NCBI GenBank assembly: GCA_035236585.1
Contig: CP141138.1
Location: forward strand, 31,135,437 to 31,199,436
Reading direction: 5' to 3'
Length of the DNA stretch: 64,000 bases
From: Warburgia ugandensis
Lineage: Eukaryota > Streptophyta > Magnoliopsida > Canellales > Canellaceae
Notes under the pieces: generated by a model
Told to the model about the DNA's origin: nothing
Seen by the model: only the letters and a program-made list of their open reading frames with translations
Databases searched by the model: none
Part shown: one piece after another, positions 10,535-23,160 of the stretch
Layout of the letters: each line of letters opens with the position of its first letter
How positions within the stretch are numbered: the stretch's first letter is position 1
Program-made: the position numbers and the translations under genes

Positions 10535-13142
10535 TGATAAGTGTTTAATATTGCATAAAAACCACCCAATTAGTTACCCATGTGTTACAACTTATAGGGG
10601 TAAATTAGAATTTTTTACCAAAATTCGTAACACATGCATTTTTTGACCTAGTAAAGCAAAAGTTTGATATTTTATAGGTTTAGTGGCTAATCTAAGGTAA
10701 GTATGTAAATAATCATATTTTTTTAGGATTTAGTTAGAGGTGTTACTTTTTGTAGGAAGTGAGATGGTGATCCAACAGCCAAGATCGATTGAGATGAGCA
10801 TTGAAGATCAAGATCAAAAGATTGAGTCCAAACCTAAAGATCATCAATCCAATATGAAATCAAAGGTCAAGATCAATCAATGGATGCAATTAAATAAACC
10901 AAAGGTGGTCGAGTGGGCCCATGAAGAAAATTATCCATTTCCACTACCTTTGCATGGGAGTCATTCAAGCCACCTTAGTCATATAAGCCATGAGAGAAGG
11001 TGACAAACTAAGGAATTCAAGCCAAATCATTCAAGCCACTCAAGCCAATGGATTGAGCTTTGAATCCAAGCTAAGAGAGCCATCTAAGTCAGCCATGAAG
11101 CACTCAAAGTTAGCCATCAAAGCCATATATGCTAAGCTAAATGAAAGGCCATGATTGGTGAAGAAGTTGAACAATTATATATGAGATTCTAAGGGATATT
11201 TTGAAGAGAATTAAGAGAAATTTTATTAGGATAAGTTGGCATGTGGACCAATAGGTTGAGACCCTTCTATTTTTCATGTTTTTCCTACTTTTTCCTCACT
11301 TTCCACCTCACCCCTAGGATGTACCACAAATTTCACTTTTCATTCAAGAGTCCTACATTCTAAGACTCCTCCACATTCTTAAACTCCCATCCCAACCATC
11401 CAACCAATCCAAACTTCCTAGAAAATCACTTAGCCAATCAAATTTTCTCACTTCATCTCACTTTCCTATCCCTTTTCCTACTCATCTCTTTCCTACCACA
11501 TTCCATTCTCTTTCCTACCTCATCCATCCACCTACCTTCCTTATTTCAAGGGTTTTCAATGATTTTTGAAGGGAGAGATGCCCCTTCCTAAAGTAGTGGC
11601 CTCTCCCACCTACTTCCCTTCCAAAAGACAGCCACCTATCACCTTAGTTGTCTCTTTGAAAAGCCTATCTTAATTATCATCTTAGCCATCCAATTCCTGG
11701 ATTTTCATCGCCACATACATACATCCTAGGTCCTTCCAGAAATTATAGGATAAAAACTATGAAATTCTAACAAAGACCTAAGTTGGGAAACTTCAAATTC
11801 ATAGAAAAAAGATGCCTCCTTTACAAAAAGGAGGGCGTCTTCTTCCTACTCTCTCTTTTCCTTCTTGTTTGCATAGACTTCCATTCGAAGGTGGGGTGGC
11901 TACTTCTTCAAGTGTTCTGAGCTTAGATCTTGGGTGTTGATTCTTCTTAAAAGGTTGGTTAGTCTTCCTCACTTTTATTGTTGATCTTAGTTACTTTTGT
12001 GTTATTTGTTGCTTTGCAATTCCCTTTGTTTTTCTTTTGCCTAAAAATTAAGATCCAAAGTTGGTTTTTCTCTTGAAGTGACAGCCAAGGGAAGTCACCT
12101 TAAATCAAATCTTTTTCCTGGATTTTCATTACCTTTAGACCCCTTTTTGTTTCATTGCAATCCCTTCTTGCTTTCCTTAGTGTTCTTCAAGCTTGCCTTT
12201 AGTTTCTAATAGAATTTTCCCTTTATTTGAAGCATGCTTATTCAGGATTGATTTTTGGAACAATTAGCTTGTAGTTGTGGGGTCATTAAGAGTAAGTGAA
12301 CTTCATTGTAATGGAATTTAATTTTCATATTTGGATTACAAGTATTGGGCATTATGTTGATAAATTTCTGATGGGATTCAATGAAGCTATTTGGAGTTTT
12401 CAATTCATACTTATGTCTGGTAGTTAATGATCATTATTAGTGAATGTTTTTCCTTGCATTAGAATTGATTAAATCCATGTTCCATTAAGTAAATGATTCA
12501 AATATCATGGTGCTAGAATTTGTGTGGATGGGTTGTTTATGTTAATTTCCAGCACCATACACTTTATGCTCACTTGATTTTTAAATTCCCAACTAAATTG
12601 TTAGATATCTTATTTAATGTTAGGGTAAGATTGCATGCTTTAAGTTTCAAAAGTAGTAAATCAAATCCATTTTTTCCCAATGAATCATGTGTACCATTCC
12701 CCGATCACATGCATAATACTTGGGTAGTTCTCCTTCCATTGCTTGTTAGTGATTGTTTTCTTTTATTCCTCTTATTTAGTTTTAGTTAGATTCCATTAGT
12801 TTCCATCTTAGTTAGTTTCTAATTTGTAATTAGGAAAGTAATTAATTTTGTTATAGTTGCTTAAATAGTTGATTTGATTGCTTAGTTTTCTTAGATTTGC
12901 ATGATTTAGGAAAGTTGCTTAATTTCATTTTTAGAAATTTTCAATTTAGGAAAGTTTTCAATTTTAGCATGTTTCGAATTTCCATTCTTAGCTTGGGTTT
13001 AAATGAATTTTGGCTAGGTTAGATAGTTTAAAATAGGGACCATTAGCATCACATTCGTTCAACTCCTCGTGGGATCAACCGCACTAGTGTGCTGTATTAC
13101 AATCGATTTGTGCCCTTGTGAGTTAATTTAAAAATCACTACA
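10535..13142 (+). repeat. element 1, 3' LTR (full length)
   Basis: A 2608-base LTR beginning TGATAAGTG and ending ATCACTACA. Near its 3' end it carries CTCGTGGGATCAACC, TGTATTACAATCGATTTGTG and CCCTTGTGAG, the same R/U5 layout as element 2 and the solo LTR at 60302-62341 (CGTGGAATCAACCCGTAC, CTACAATAG, GTGCACTTG). Small open frames inside (10740-11003, 12520-12789) have no protein features. Compared with the 5' LTR it shows many substitutions and small indels, so the insertion is not recent. Confidence 0.8.
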
Positions 13143-13147
13143 AAGGT

Positions 13148-13793
13148 GCACATAGTTAGACTTAGAAAAATGACCATTTAAGAACATAGTTTAGTGTACA
13201 TACTTAGGATAGACATTAGAGCAATTAAGTCTTAGAAAACTAGCGCTAGAATCAGATATGAACCATTAAAATATTAGTATTAAAATAGACCTCAAATCAG
13301 CCACAAAAAAAAAAAAAAAACAGCTCAAAACATCACTCAAACAATTCTATAGTTAGGACGATTTTGGATATCAATGCATGCTCTTATTAAGACTGATTTT
13401 CATACTCCCATGGACTCTATTACACTAAGATCTAACACCTTAGAATCAATAATAACATCAAGCAAAAACGTTGATCAACACCCTCCAAAATAGTGGCACT
13501 TAGGTGCATAAAATGATACAAGGATTGAGCAACATATGGATAGACCTAATTTGATGCCTAGATTAGTTCACAACAAAGCTCATAAAACAAGCTAAAAATA
13601 CATGGATCAAGGATTGTCATTAGGGCTTAGATCAAGTGTCACAGGTCCATGATAATCAAACTCAAAACTATCTAAAAGTAGAGATCTATGGTGTGCATGG
13701 TCTGGCCAAAATTTCCAAATCATGCACCAAGTGTATAATGCCTAAAAACCATTAGATCTAGGGACATAGTATGATCAAAGATTGGAGATCCGA
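13148..13793. other. non-coding, possibly interior of an old Copia-like element
   Basis: AT-rich DNA with a 16-base A run near 13304-13320 and no sustained coding frame. If the primer-site-like sequence at 13794-13805 is real, this would be the 5' leader of a minus-strand Copia element with no recognisable coding remnant. Confidence 0.3.
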
Positions 13794-14620
13794 GCTTTGA
13801 TACCAATATTGGCCTAGATCATCCTTCAATCTCCAATGACATGTAAAATAGCAAGCATACAACATCCATTATTATCAAGGAACACTAGTAAATAAATCTA
13901 GTATAAATGAAAATCAATGAAGACATAACTTACCTTCATTGACAGATGGAGTTTCTCCAAGCACCATGCATCCAATTAACATCTAATCACAATCTCTAAG
14001 AACAAGAGAAAACACAAGATAATGAACATACAAATAATAGATAAAGCCTGTTAGGCTTTCTTGTTGATTTACCTTCAACTCAATTGGACCGGTTCTAGAG
14101 AGATGGAAGCCAATGGAGAAAACACATAAGAAATAAAGAACCTATGTTTTCTTTCTTTTTGGCTTTTCCTCTGAGAGTCAACACAACTACTTTGAAAGCA
14201 TTAGAATATCATATCTTATTCTAATTCTCTCCATGGTATACAAATACCATCCCTAAAACCCATCTCCAATATGAGTCTTAGTTGACTTAATCCTAGATCT
14301 AAAGGTCCTAGCATTACCTATGAGAATTTACCTACAATACGAGGTAAACTTAAGTAAATAGAGCCCACTAACAAGCTCTATAGTAGGTTCAAGTGCATCC
14401 CTACCAGAACACGAGATCTAAACTATCGATTTCATTTGTATAGGTGATCATTCTACACGAGCAATCCAATGACTGACAATTAATCCTGTGGTCTGGTAAA
14501 CACTTGTAGAAGTAGAATGGCATTTTCAATTCTAGTCTCTTGCTCATATCCATGGGACTAATCATGAATACGATTCTACAACCATGAAATGCTACCGTTT
14601 GGGTTGGTAGTGACTTTTAG
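13794..14620 (-). repeat. possible Copia-like LTR with initiator-Met primer site
   Basis: On the minus strand, 13805-13794 reads TGGTATCAAAGC, which matches 11 of 12 bases of the complement of the initiator tRNA-Met 3' end (TGGTATCAGAGC). An LTR would then extend rightwards from about 13808. The following 800 bases are non-coding, but I found no second copy in the window and cannot fix the outer end. This is a tentative call. Confidence 0.3.
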
Positions 14621-15983
14621 ATCTTGATCCTTTTTTCTAATTTTTTTTTAATTGGTGCAATTTGATTAAGTAAAATCAGACAAGCAACTATAGAACTCCC
14701 TATATTCTGTTGATTAGGACAATGAACTACTTAGAGGGATAATTGTAGTGGTTTTGACAACCCAAGCTTTTAGAGGTTACTTATTTATTGAGTTGGAGAA
14801 GTTAACATGATGTTCTATTCCAAAAAAAGACTAGTTGAAGTATGCTTGATGAATTAGACTTTAGCTAATTTTCTAGGGGAGGAGCTGGAGGTGGTCTTTT
14901 TTCTTGTGCAGTGAGTTCAGTTGAACTGTTTTGCAGGATTTCCAGCATTTTAACTTTATTTTGTTAATCTCTAGTGGGTTGCTGCAGATTTCAATAGTAC
15001 CAGATGGGTGAATGAGAACTTTTGATGAACTTGACAAGTCTGCTAATTAGAAGTTTCTTCTTTATTGAGACATTTTCTCGGATGTTGTTTAATTTACATC
15101 TTGGCAAGGAAGATAACTGGCATCCAAATACATAACTATGTATTGCTTGAAAGTCCAAACAATTAGAGTTTGTAAAGAGCATGCCAGTGGACGGGAAGCA
15201 TTAACCTTCAAGAAACACAAAACGAACCATTAACATTAGAACTTTAAGGATCGTAAATGCTTACTAGATTATTGAACAAACAATGAAGTAAGCTAATGAT
15301 GTAGTATGCAGAAACCAAACTAGCTAATCCTCCTGCGATGTAGTACCTGAGGATGCATCATACATGTGCAGATTTGCCAATCACTTCTTTGATGGAACTA
15401 TAATTGTAGCCAAAATGACATGCCTCATCCAACTACGAAATGATATAATCTATATACTAGCGTCTAGTCTCTATTTGTATTTTTTCTAATTAGATGTTAT
15501 AAGCTTTACTTGGCATGTTATCTCTTGCATATACAATATAAGATTAGGACTATATAGTTAGTAATTCATGTTGTCGAGAGTAAAACTGGTTGCCTCAAGT
15601 GAACTTTATCTTACTTTCTCTTTTGATGTACCTAGTAGATTACAGTAAATCTGCTAATCCAAGTTTGTTTAATTACTTGAAGAACCATTCAGATTTTCTA
15701 ATACATGAAGTTAAACCTTTAAGCAATAATAACTAGTACACTTTATAGTAGCGAGGTTGTTTACCCTACACCCTGCTGGTGCCAAACTATTATTCCTCTG
15801 CTTTCAACTTGGATTTGGTCTTGCTTCTTCATCGTACCAATTAGGTATGCTACACATGGTGGACAACTTATAATCGTTCAATACAACAGTGTCATGTTGT
15901 ATTTTCCTTTTTGAAGGACTTTTAGAGTACGTTTAAAGTAATATGAAACAGTAACTAATCTTTACGTGTATGAGATACAAAAG

Positions 15984-15987
<4 letters not shown>
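14621..15987. other. no gene recognised
   Basis: AT-rich non-coding DNA. A 63-codon minus-strand frame (14991-15182) has no recognisable domain. This could be 5' flank or an upstream intron of the BUB1-like remnant, but no upstream exon of that gene was identified. Confidence 0.4.
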
Positions 15988-16055
<68 letters not shown>

Positions 16056-16062
16056 AGAGAGA
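15988..16062. repeat. (TC)33 microsatellite with short GA tail
   Basis: An uninterrupted TC dinucleotide run from 15988 to 16053 is followed by AGAGAGAGA, so the end could fold back on itself. The open frame across it is an artefact of the repeat. Confidence 0.95.
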
Positions 16063-16947
16063 CAAGGTATTGTTAGCTAACGACCAACAGACTGCTGTAT
16101 GTCTATCAACATTAGAAAACGCAGCAAAATTTGCTGATATTGCATATGTATATGGATACTATGACATGAGAATTTGAGAAGTAACACTTGCATAATCAGC
16201 GCATTAGCACTTAAACGGGTATCCATCTATTATGTTTGCAATTGTTGTGATAAATAACCTATGGGATCTATGGGATAAAGTGCTTAGTATATAGTGTAGA
16301 AGCTCAACCTGTCCCAGAAGAAGGGGGTTGAAATCCACCAAGATCCTTTTATTTCTAAGGGAAGAACCCCAACTTATTATTCCCGTATAGCAGTGTGCTG
16401 CAGTGGACAGCTACTTGATGATCTTATCATCCAAAACTTGTAAACCAAAACTATTGTTTGTGATTGATCTGACAGGTTACAGAACCAATTAGACAAGGAG
16501 GTTGGTATTTGACATACGTGGTGATTGTTTGCAATTTTTTATACTTCATCTAGCAGCCCACACGAATCCACTAAGGAGTTGCAACTAAGAGAGTGGATTG
16601 AGAGGAAGGGTGACAGAGTTGAAAAAAGAGGAAAAATTCAAAAGCTGAAACATTACTATCAAATTGTGCTACCTAAAAAGCTGACAGGACTTAAGTAACA
16701 ATATCGTGCTTATCAAGTCTTCTAACAATTCTTTACAAAGAATGCCCTGTAACTTAGTGAGAACTTTAAATGAAGAAGAATATTGGTATGAACAAATATG
16801 ATGTGAACAAATTAAAAACCAATCAATCAACTCTAAACAAAGTAAAATCGCAAAAACTAATCAATGTTTTCCACTGAATCCTTCATCCCTAGCTTGATTA
16901 GTTTACTCCTTCAATAACTTATGTAAGACGTGTGCAGGAAAAGGAAT
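16063..16947. other. no gene recognised
   Basis: Non-coding sequence between the microsatellite and the MITE-like element. I looked for the exon that should precede the BUB1-like exon at 17626 and did not find one. Confidence 0.4.
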
Positions 16948-17294
16948 GGTTTAGGTCATCATTGGTCACTCATAGTTTTAGCCATTGGTGCAAACCTAGC
17001 CATTCACGTACACCTGCTTAAGATAGGGCTAACTTGGTAAATGATTTGGATCACCAAAATTAAGTAGGGCCTTTGCTTGCCATTGCAATTAACCGATCTA
17101 AGACAGGATTGAATGTTTGTGATCCAAATCATCCATCTGCTAAGCCTCAGAAACAGGTCTACTGGTGTTATTGAAAGTATAATATGGATCCAACTTATTG
17201 TGACCAGCTGCAGCACTCCATTGGGTTCCTTTTTAGATCAATCACACCAATGGCTAAAAGTACAAAGGTGATTAAGATTTAGGTGATCTAAACC
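16948..17294. mobile_element. MITE-like element with ~45-base imperfect terminal inverted repeats
   Basis: The left end reads GGTTTAGGTCATC, then after a short gap TTTTAGCCATTGGTG. The reverse complement of the right end reads GGTTTAGATCACC, then after a similar gap TTTTAGCCATTGGTG, a perfect 15-base inner match. The interior of about 250 bases has no coding capacity, which fits a non-autonomous DNA transposon. A target duplication is not clear, so the superfamily is not assigned. It lies about 330 bases before the BUB1-like exon. Confidence 0.55.
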
Positions 17295-17786
17295 TTCTGT
17301 TAGTTGTTAAGAAGGAGAAAAAGACTCTGACTGCTAAACCTTTCTCTAGACATTTGCAACGACTGTTTTATAGTCATGACAAGCACTTACCAAATGAAAA
17401 ACTCTTAACACTTTATCTTTTTTGTTCACTCACTAAATTACTGATCATTTGTCTAATAAGCGGGTAGCTTATACTTATACCTGTTTGATTTGCACTACAT
17501 TCATGTCTGGATTCAACTGGTACTAAACACAATAACTCATGTTTCTCTTTTTTGTTCTATATATTTCAAGTTATGGGTGGTTATTCTTTCTATTCATATA
17601 ATTTTTTATTCTTTCATTTTCTAAGGTAATGGATTTTGTGGGTTACGCCAAGTTGCTACTTGGAACAATGGAGAAGAATAGAATTGAAACAACATCGGCT
17701 ATCTTTTACAAGGCTTACGCTTTGTACTATGAGAAGCTCAAAAGATTCAAAGAATCAGAAAAGATGTACCATTTGGGTGTGCAAAG

Positions 17787-20282
17787 GTAGGTTTTCTTTG
17801 CTGATGTGCTTTGTTAGTTTCTTTCTCTTCTTTATGTGAGCATATGACTTGCAATGGAGTCATTATGGAACTATTTATGTTAGATTGGTTCTCGAATGAT
17901 CAATCTTGTTGATACACATGCTTTTAAGTTGTTAATTCGATTTTGGGTATACATCAAAAGGCAAATACTCTGAAAAATTTTGAGAAAATTTTGTTAAAAG
18001 TTATAGAAAGGACTGGCAAAAAACATTATTAGACTTAGTTTGAGTATCTAACTGGGATTTGTGACTAAAGTTACATATAATATTTGACAATTTGACAATT
18101 ATTCTTGGACTTTGATTTTAATTGGTTAAGTTCACATTATTTCCATAAAAATCGATGGAATTTGATATCTTTAAGAAATCTTGAGCTATTTGGCAATAGA
18201 TCAGGGCATAGAAAAGTCATAACTTTTCCAATAAAAATATCAATTATTTGGATTCTTGTGAATGTGCTCTAACTTGCTTGGGATATTGCCATCTTCTTTA
18301 TAAGACTTAAGAGAACTTTCCCTTGAGTAATATATAGAGTAAGGTTCTCATTGTTAAAGCCTTGACGATTGGCTTTTGTCTATCCCTCTTTCTGGTAATT
18401 ATGAATAAGCCTTTAGGGCTTTCAATTGCCCAAAAATTGTGCAAGGAAATCTATGTTAGGATGCTGCTACAAATTTATAGAGATTGTGTGGATATGTTTC
18501 GTAGATCGCATAAATCCATTCATTGATAGGTTTTATGGATTCAAGAAGCTACTTGACTCCTGTCCCTTGTTTCTTGTGAGATATTAGGTGGGTTATGTCT
18601 AGGAGCATAGTATGATGATAATAATAGAAGTGCTAGTTGATGAATTTGGAGGACAATAACTGAATGATTCAATGACTCATTTATATAAACCATAAAATAC
18701 TAATGTAAATGCATATGATGATAAAGTTAACCCTCCTTGTTAGTAGTTTTAAAATGTCTGAACCCATTAAGACAAAGGCAATTTTTCCCGAGATCGCGAG
18801 ACATAAATTTTAATCTCTTAAGCTTGCCCTTTCATTTGGCATGTAAACTTTCAAAAAGAAAAACAGATATTAGCTTGTAAGTATAACATTGCTAGATGCT
18901 CATAAACAATTGATATTATTTCTTTCAACTGCTTTTGAGGGCATAATACGTTCTTATTTTTTATTTGGAGTCTTCAAACAGCCCTTACTTTTTACATCCA
19001 TGTTTGCTAATGTCAATCATTGTCCATTTTCAAACTTGACTCGAGTGCTGATGTCTTGAATTCTTTCAATGCATCATATTTCTTCCCCATCTCATGTTAC
19101 CCTGTCCTAGTCTCACATCTATTATGTCCTTGACCAACCAATGTCTTTGTTAATTTAACAGAACTGTTTCAGTGGCTTTTGAAACTTCTTAAAGGTTTCT
19201 TGCCCTCACCTTCTAATACATGATTTCATGCTTATGTTGATTGGAATTGGTCAAGACCCAGCGCAAACATTAACAGATGATGTTAGCCGTCTGGTTTAGG
19301 GCCTTCGAACCTGAAAATAGTTAATAGGCAAACTGTCTTGCTCAAACATTAGATGTTTTCACCAAAACATGCTGATCTTTGTTTGTTGAGTTTGCTTTTG
19401 TCAGTAAATAGTCAAAAGGATGACATGTTTGATTACTTAATCAGTAACGGATGTTTGGCAGAGAAGATACGTTGGAATCTATGAGCTTCACATCTGAAAT
19501 CAAATCTTCTTAGCTAGTTCCTAAGGCTATTTAGCTTGATTCAGTTTGATGATGAGCTTGTGAAGTTCTAAACCATCTTTTACTCCCGTGTCAAGTGCAA
19601 ACAAAGATTTACGATCTGTTTTGAATAAGGGCTAAAGAACAAGTTATTCGTACCAACCATGTAACAATTTGACCATTTCAAGGACCTCTAGGAGAGGCAA
19701 TGACATAGTCTGTGTAGTGGGCTAAACCCAATGGTTTCAAGATCAGCCGTGAATATCATAATAGGCGATCAAGAATATGTATACCAGCATGCAATTTACC
19801 TCAGGGCATAAAATCTTCCATATTCTTAGTAAGATGTCAATTAGATAAAGTAAAACTAACTCGTACTGCAAAAACAAAGGAAATGAAAGTCAAATATTAG
19901 AGCTAAATGGAGGAGATGGTGAGTCTTATGTGCTGTTTGATTCTAATGCTTGATGAGTGTAACAATTAACCATTTAATGCCTTCAATGTACTTAATGTCC
20001 CTTTTGAGAAGCTATTCACATTAGCTTTGAAGCACTCGAACACCTTGGACTTTTTCCTGATGAAATTGAGACATGTATAAAGAGTATGGTTAAGTGATAA
20101 TTCATGGTAATTATAAAATTATCTAATATCTAGCATTCATGGTGCATATCTACTAAGAAAAGTTTTCAAGTTTTCAGAATTTCTCAACAGGAAAAATCAC
20201 TCTTGACTTAGCACCCTGCACTGTCATCGGCATCATCTTCAAATTTTCTTTCCAATATAGTGTTAAGAGTCTTAAGACAAAT
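17787..20282 (+). other. BUB1-like intron, left part
   Basis: This is the intron between exon A and exon B, to the left of the element 2 insertion. It is AT-rich, with no coding frame and no recognisable repeat. Without element 2 the intron would be about 2.6 kb; with it, it is about 10.6 kb. Confidence 0.55.
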
Positions 20283-20287
20283 GGAAG

Positions 20288-21977
20288 TGTTAAGTGTCTA
20301 ATTTTGGCTAAAAGACCCCTAATGTAGCATTCAATTAGATCATCTAACCGTTCAAAATTGCAAAATTTATCTTGATTTTAAACGAAGCTCAAATTGACCA
20401 TCCAAACCTTAATTTTCTCAAAATCAACAGTTAGATGATCATTAGAGTTTATTAGATGACGAATGTGTAGTTTAGATGATTTTAATTTAGTCTTTTATTT
20501 TGCAGATCAACTGAAAGAGGGTTGGATGGCTCAGATCTATGTTCAATGGTGCAGATCAAGTAAAGATTAAGAAGGCAAGAGTCCTAATGGAAGAGGTGTC
20601 CCTAAGGAAGAAGAGTCCTAATGAAGGAAGAATCCTAATTGGAAGAGAAGAAAGTTCCCCAATAGGACTCTAACTCTTCAAGGATAGAGTTTCAAGAAGA
20701 GTAGGAGAGGGAAAAAAAATTATAAATAGGGAAAACCGCATGAAGTTAGGGAGAGTCTTTTTGGGAGTAGTTTTACTTCCCTTTGTTGCTATATTCATTG
20801 TTCCTTCTTGCTTTCATCATTTTTTTTCTTTTTCTAGCTTTCACTTCTCTCTCACGTTCCCCTTTGTTTTCCAGTTTCCCACAATATCCCTCTTTCTCAT
20901 TCTCTCTCACGTCCTATCCTATCCTATCCCCGTTCATCATCTCTCATCACCGTCCTTCTCAACACGGCCCAGGCCCTGCCTCCAATGCACCACCAACTCC
21001 CAGGCTGAACCGTAGGAGCCTTCATCATCTCTCTACCCATCTCCCTCTCGTTCTCTCTTTACTCTCTTTGCTTCCACCACCCGAAACACACCGGCGGCGT
21101 CAGTCTTCCCATTGTTCTCCAACCTTTCCACCAGACGACGTCAATACTAGTGGCATCTATCTAGCAGGCCTAACAACCCCTGGCGTCAGCTTCACTCTGT
21201 GTGCGATGCCCCATCTGCTCCAGCCTTTCAACGAGACGATGCCTAGAAAACCAAGATGTCATCTCCCTCTCCCCAGTCTAGTTTTTTTTCCACAAGCCAG
21301 CCAGGCTACTGCTTGATTTTCCCAGCCAGGCGACATCTGCCATCCAGCACCAGTCAATGCCCTTGTCGTCTTCACCGGACACGCAAATCACCGCCCAGGA
21401 GAACCAGTCATTTTTCTCTCCTCCGAACGTCTCGAAGAAGGAAACCCGAACTAGGTTTTTCTCCCGCTTCCTTTCCTCTCCATCCTTCTCCCTCTTCTTC
21501 CTTCTTTCCCATCTCCTCCGATTTTCACTTCAACGAGTTTTCCTGGTTTTCGATTAAAACCAGAATTCTAAAAAGTTACAAGTCTACCCTGGCAAATCTC
21601 AGTAATTCTAAGACTGTCCTCTATCTGAAATACCTTCTGGGTACCCAGTTTAATTCCATTTGAGTCCCTAATTTATTTCCATCTGTGTCCCTGAATATCC
21701 TAGTTTTACATTATCCACATTTTGACTATCCAGGGATAGGCTTATCCAAGACAGCTTATTTAGTTGCATTTTTTGTTTTCTTTTGAATAAATAATTGTGT
21801 AAATTGCAACATTTGAATAAATCTGGATTTTATTTCTGGTATAATCTTTATTTTTATTCTTTTATTAATTAAATTTTATTTAAAACTCCATCATTTTAAA
21901 TCAAGTCTCTGTGGGATCCACCCGTACTTGCATAAACTACACTATAATAGCATGTGCACTTGTAAAAAACATCAATA
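20288..21977 (+). repeat. element 2, 5' LTR
   Basis: This matches 26617-28291 almost throughout, from TGTTAAGTGTCTAATTTTGG to the U5 end AACATCAATA. It contains a TATA box (20721-20729). It also contains a pyrimidine-rich downstream stretch that gives spurious long open frames (20740-21663); these follow the repeat composition and differ between the two LTRs, so they are not genes. Confidence 0.92.
20721..20729 (+). promoter_or_regulatory. element 2 LTR TATA box
   Basis: TATAAATAG sits in an A-rich context and is preserved in the 3' LTR at 27052-27060. The position, roughly a quarter of the way into the LTR, suits the U3/R boundary, with transcription starting about 30 bases downstream. Confidence 0.6.
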
Positions 21978-21983
21978 AGTTTT

Positions 21984-22001
21984 TGGTGCCATTGCTGGGG
22001 A
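21984..22001 (+). other. element 2 primer binding site (tRNA-Asp type)
   Basis: TGGTGCCATTGCTGGGGA matches the complement of the plant tRNA-Asp 3' end (TGGCGCCGTTGCCGGGGA) at 15 of 18 positions. All three differences are CG-to-TG or CG-to-CA changes. It starts six bases after the LTR. This primer choice is typical of Athila-type elements. Confidence 0.75.
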
Positions 22002-23160
22002 CTTGCAAAGGAGTTTTTATAAAGTTTAATTAAAAAATCCAAAATTTAAAAAAAAAGACAAATCCAAAAAAATAAAAAATATTAGGAATTGCATTTTAGG
22101 CATTTTTAGGTGCATATTTAATTTTTTTTAGTGCATAACCACCTAATTCCCTGAAATTGGTACTTATTTCTAATTTTTCCTTTTCAGGAAAACAAGAAAG
22201 GGGAGGAAATTGGCAAGTAAATCTTCATCAACATGAAATTTTCCCTGCTTTCCTAGATTAGGATTTTTTCTTTTGAGTGAAGCTTGTAGTGAGGACCCTT
22301 GTAAATTGCATTTTCTATTTTTATTTTAAAGGGTTGTATAATACAAGGCAAGTGTGGGATAAGGTGACCCACAGTTGATCTTCATTAGAAACCCCACTGT
22401 AAGTCTCCTCACTCATTTAAATTCCTATATTAGCGTTTGCATTTAGAGTAAATTTGCATTGTTTGGTAGTATAAATCATATACAAAGCATCCTCTTGTAA
22501 TTGTTGCATTTTTAGGTTTTGCATTAGTTTATCGCTTTTATTTGCATTTTAGGACACGATTAATGCTTTAAGGTGATATATATGTTGATTGAACTGCCAT
22601 GGAGTATGGAATTAATTAGTAAGGGCACCCTACCCCCATAAGATCAAGGGTGGGTTTCATCACACTCCTTGGCCCACCTAGGATAATCACCTCAAGCGCA
22701 CTACCCTAGCCTTCAAATCAAATAAAATCAATTAGAAGAGACCTATAAGGCCATCACATGTTCTTAGGACCCTCTTATTAAGACTCGATTTATTGTCACT
22801 CTAGTGGCTTTTGAGCATTATGGTTATTGAGGGTTGTCTAATAGAGCCTCTCTCTTCCCTCACCTCCTGTTGACGTTTGCGAGGTCTAAATGCCTCCTTA
22901 CACGAGGGTTGTATTAACCACCTTGCGAAGAACTTAACTAGTAAGCAATAATCAAGTCTAAAGGAGAGGAGGAGCGTTAGAGTAGGCTAATTAAAAGCAT
23001 TGTCCCCACACAATTTCAAGAAAATCAATATGCTGCTTATTAGCCTCAAGGATTATATTGTGTCCTTTGTTTGTTCATGTTTCTAAGAAATAGGTTGCAT
23101 CATGTAGGTTAGTTTTCATTTTTTTTTTTTAAAAGGAAGGAGCCTATAAAGAAGGGGATA
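22002..23160 (+). other. element 2 leader, non-coding
   Basis: Untranslated leader between the primer site and the coding region, with no sustained frame. It is AT-rich with short A and T runs. Confidence 0.5.

Larger units (their letters stand above)
4457..13142 (+). mobile_element. element 1: Athila/Tat-like Ty3/gypsy retrotransposon, defective
   Basis: Two long direct repeats beginning TGATAAG (4457 and 10535) bracket a degenerate gag and protease region. The outer ends are TG and CA. The flanking five bases are AAGGC on the left (4452-4456) and AAGGT on the right (13143-13147), a 4-of-5 target-site duplication. The gag remnant reads like Athila gag, and the internal region carries the post-pol motif GGAGGCAACCCAA seen in that clade. 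No reverse transcriptase, RNase H or integrase motif lies between the protease remnant (ending near 8730) and the 3' LTR, so pol was deleted. The end of the 5' LTR, the primer site and the start of gag are also missing. It shares its 3' internal region and general LTR layout with element 2 at 20288-28291. Confidence 0.85.

Noticed and set aside
20740..21663. Long Ser/Pro/Phe-rich open frames (91-177 codons)
   Set aside because: They lie in the U3/R-U5 part of the element 2 LTR, recur with frame changes in the other LTR, and reflect pyrimidine-rich composition.
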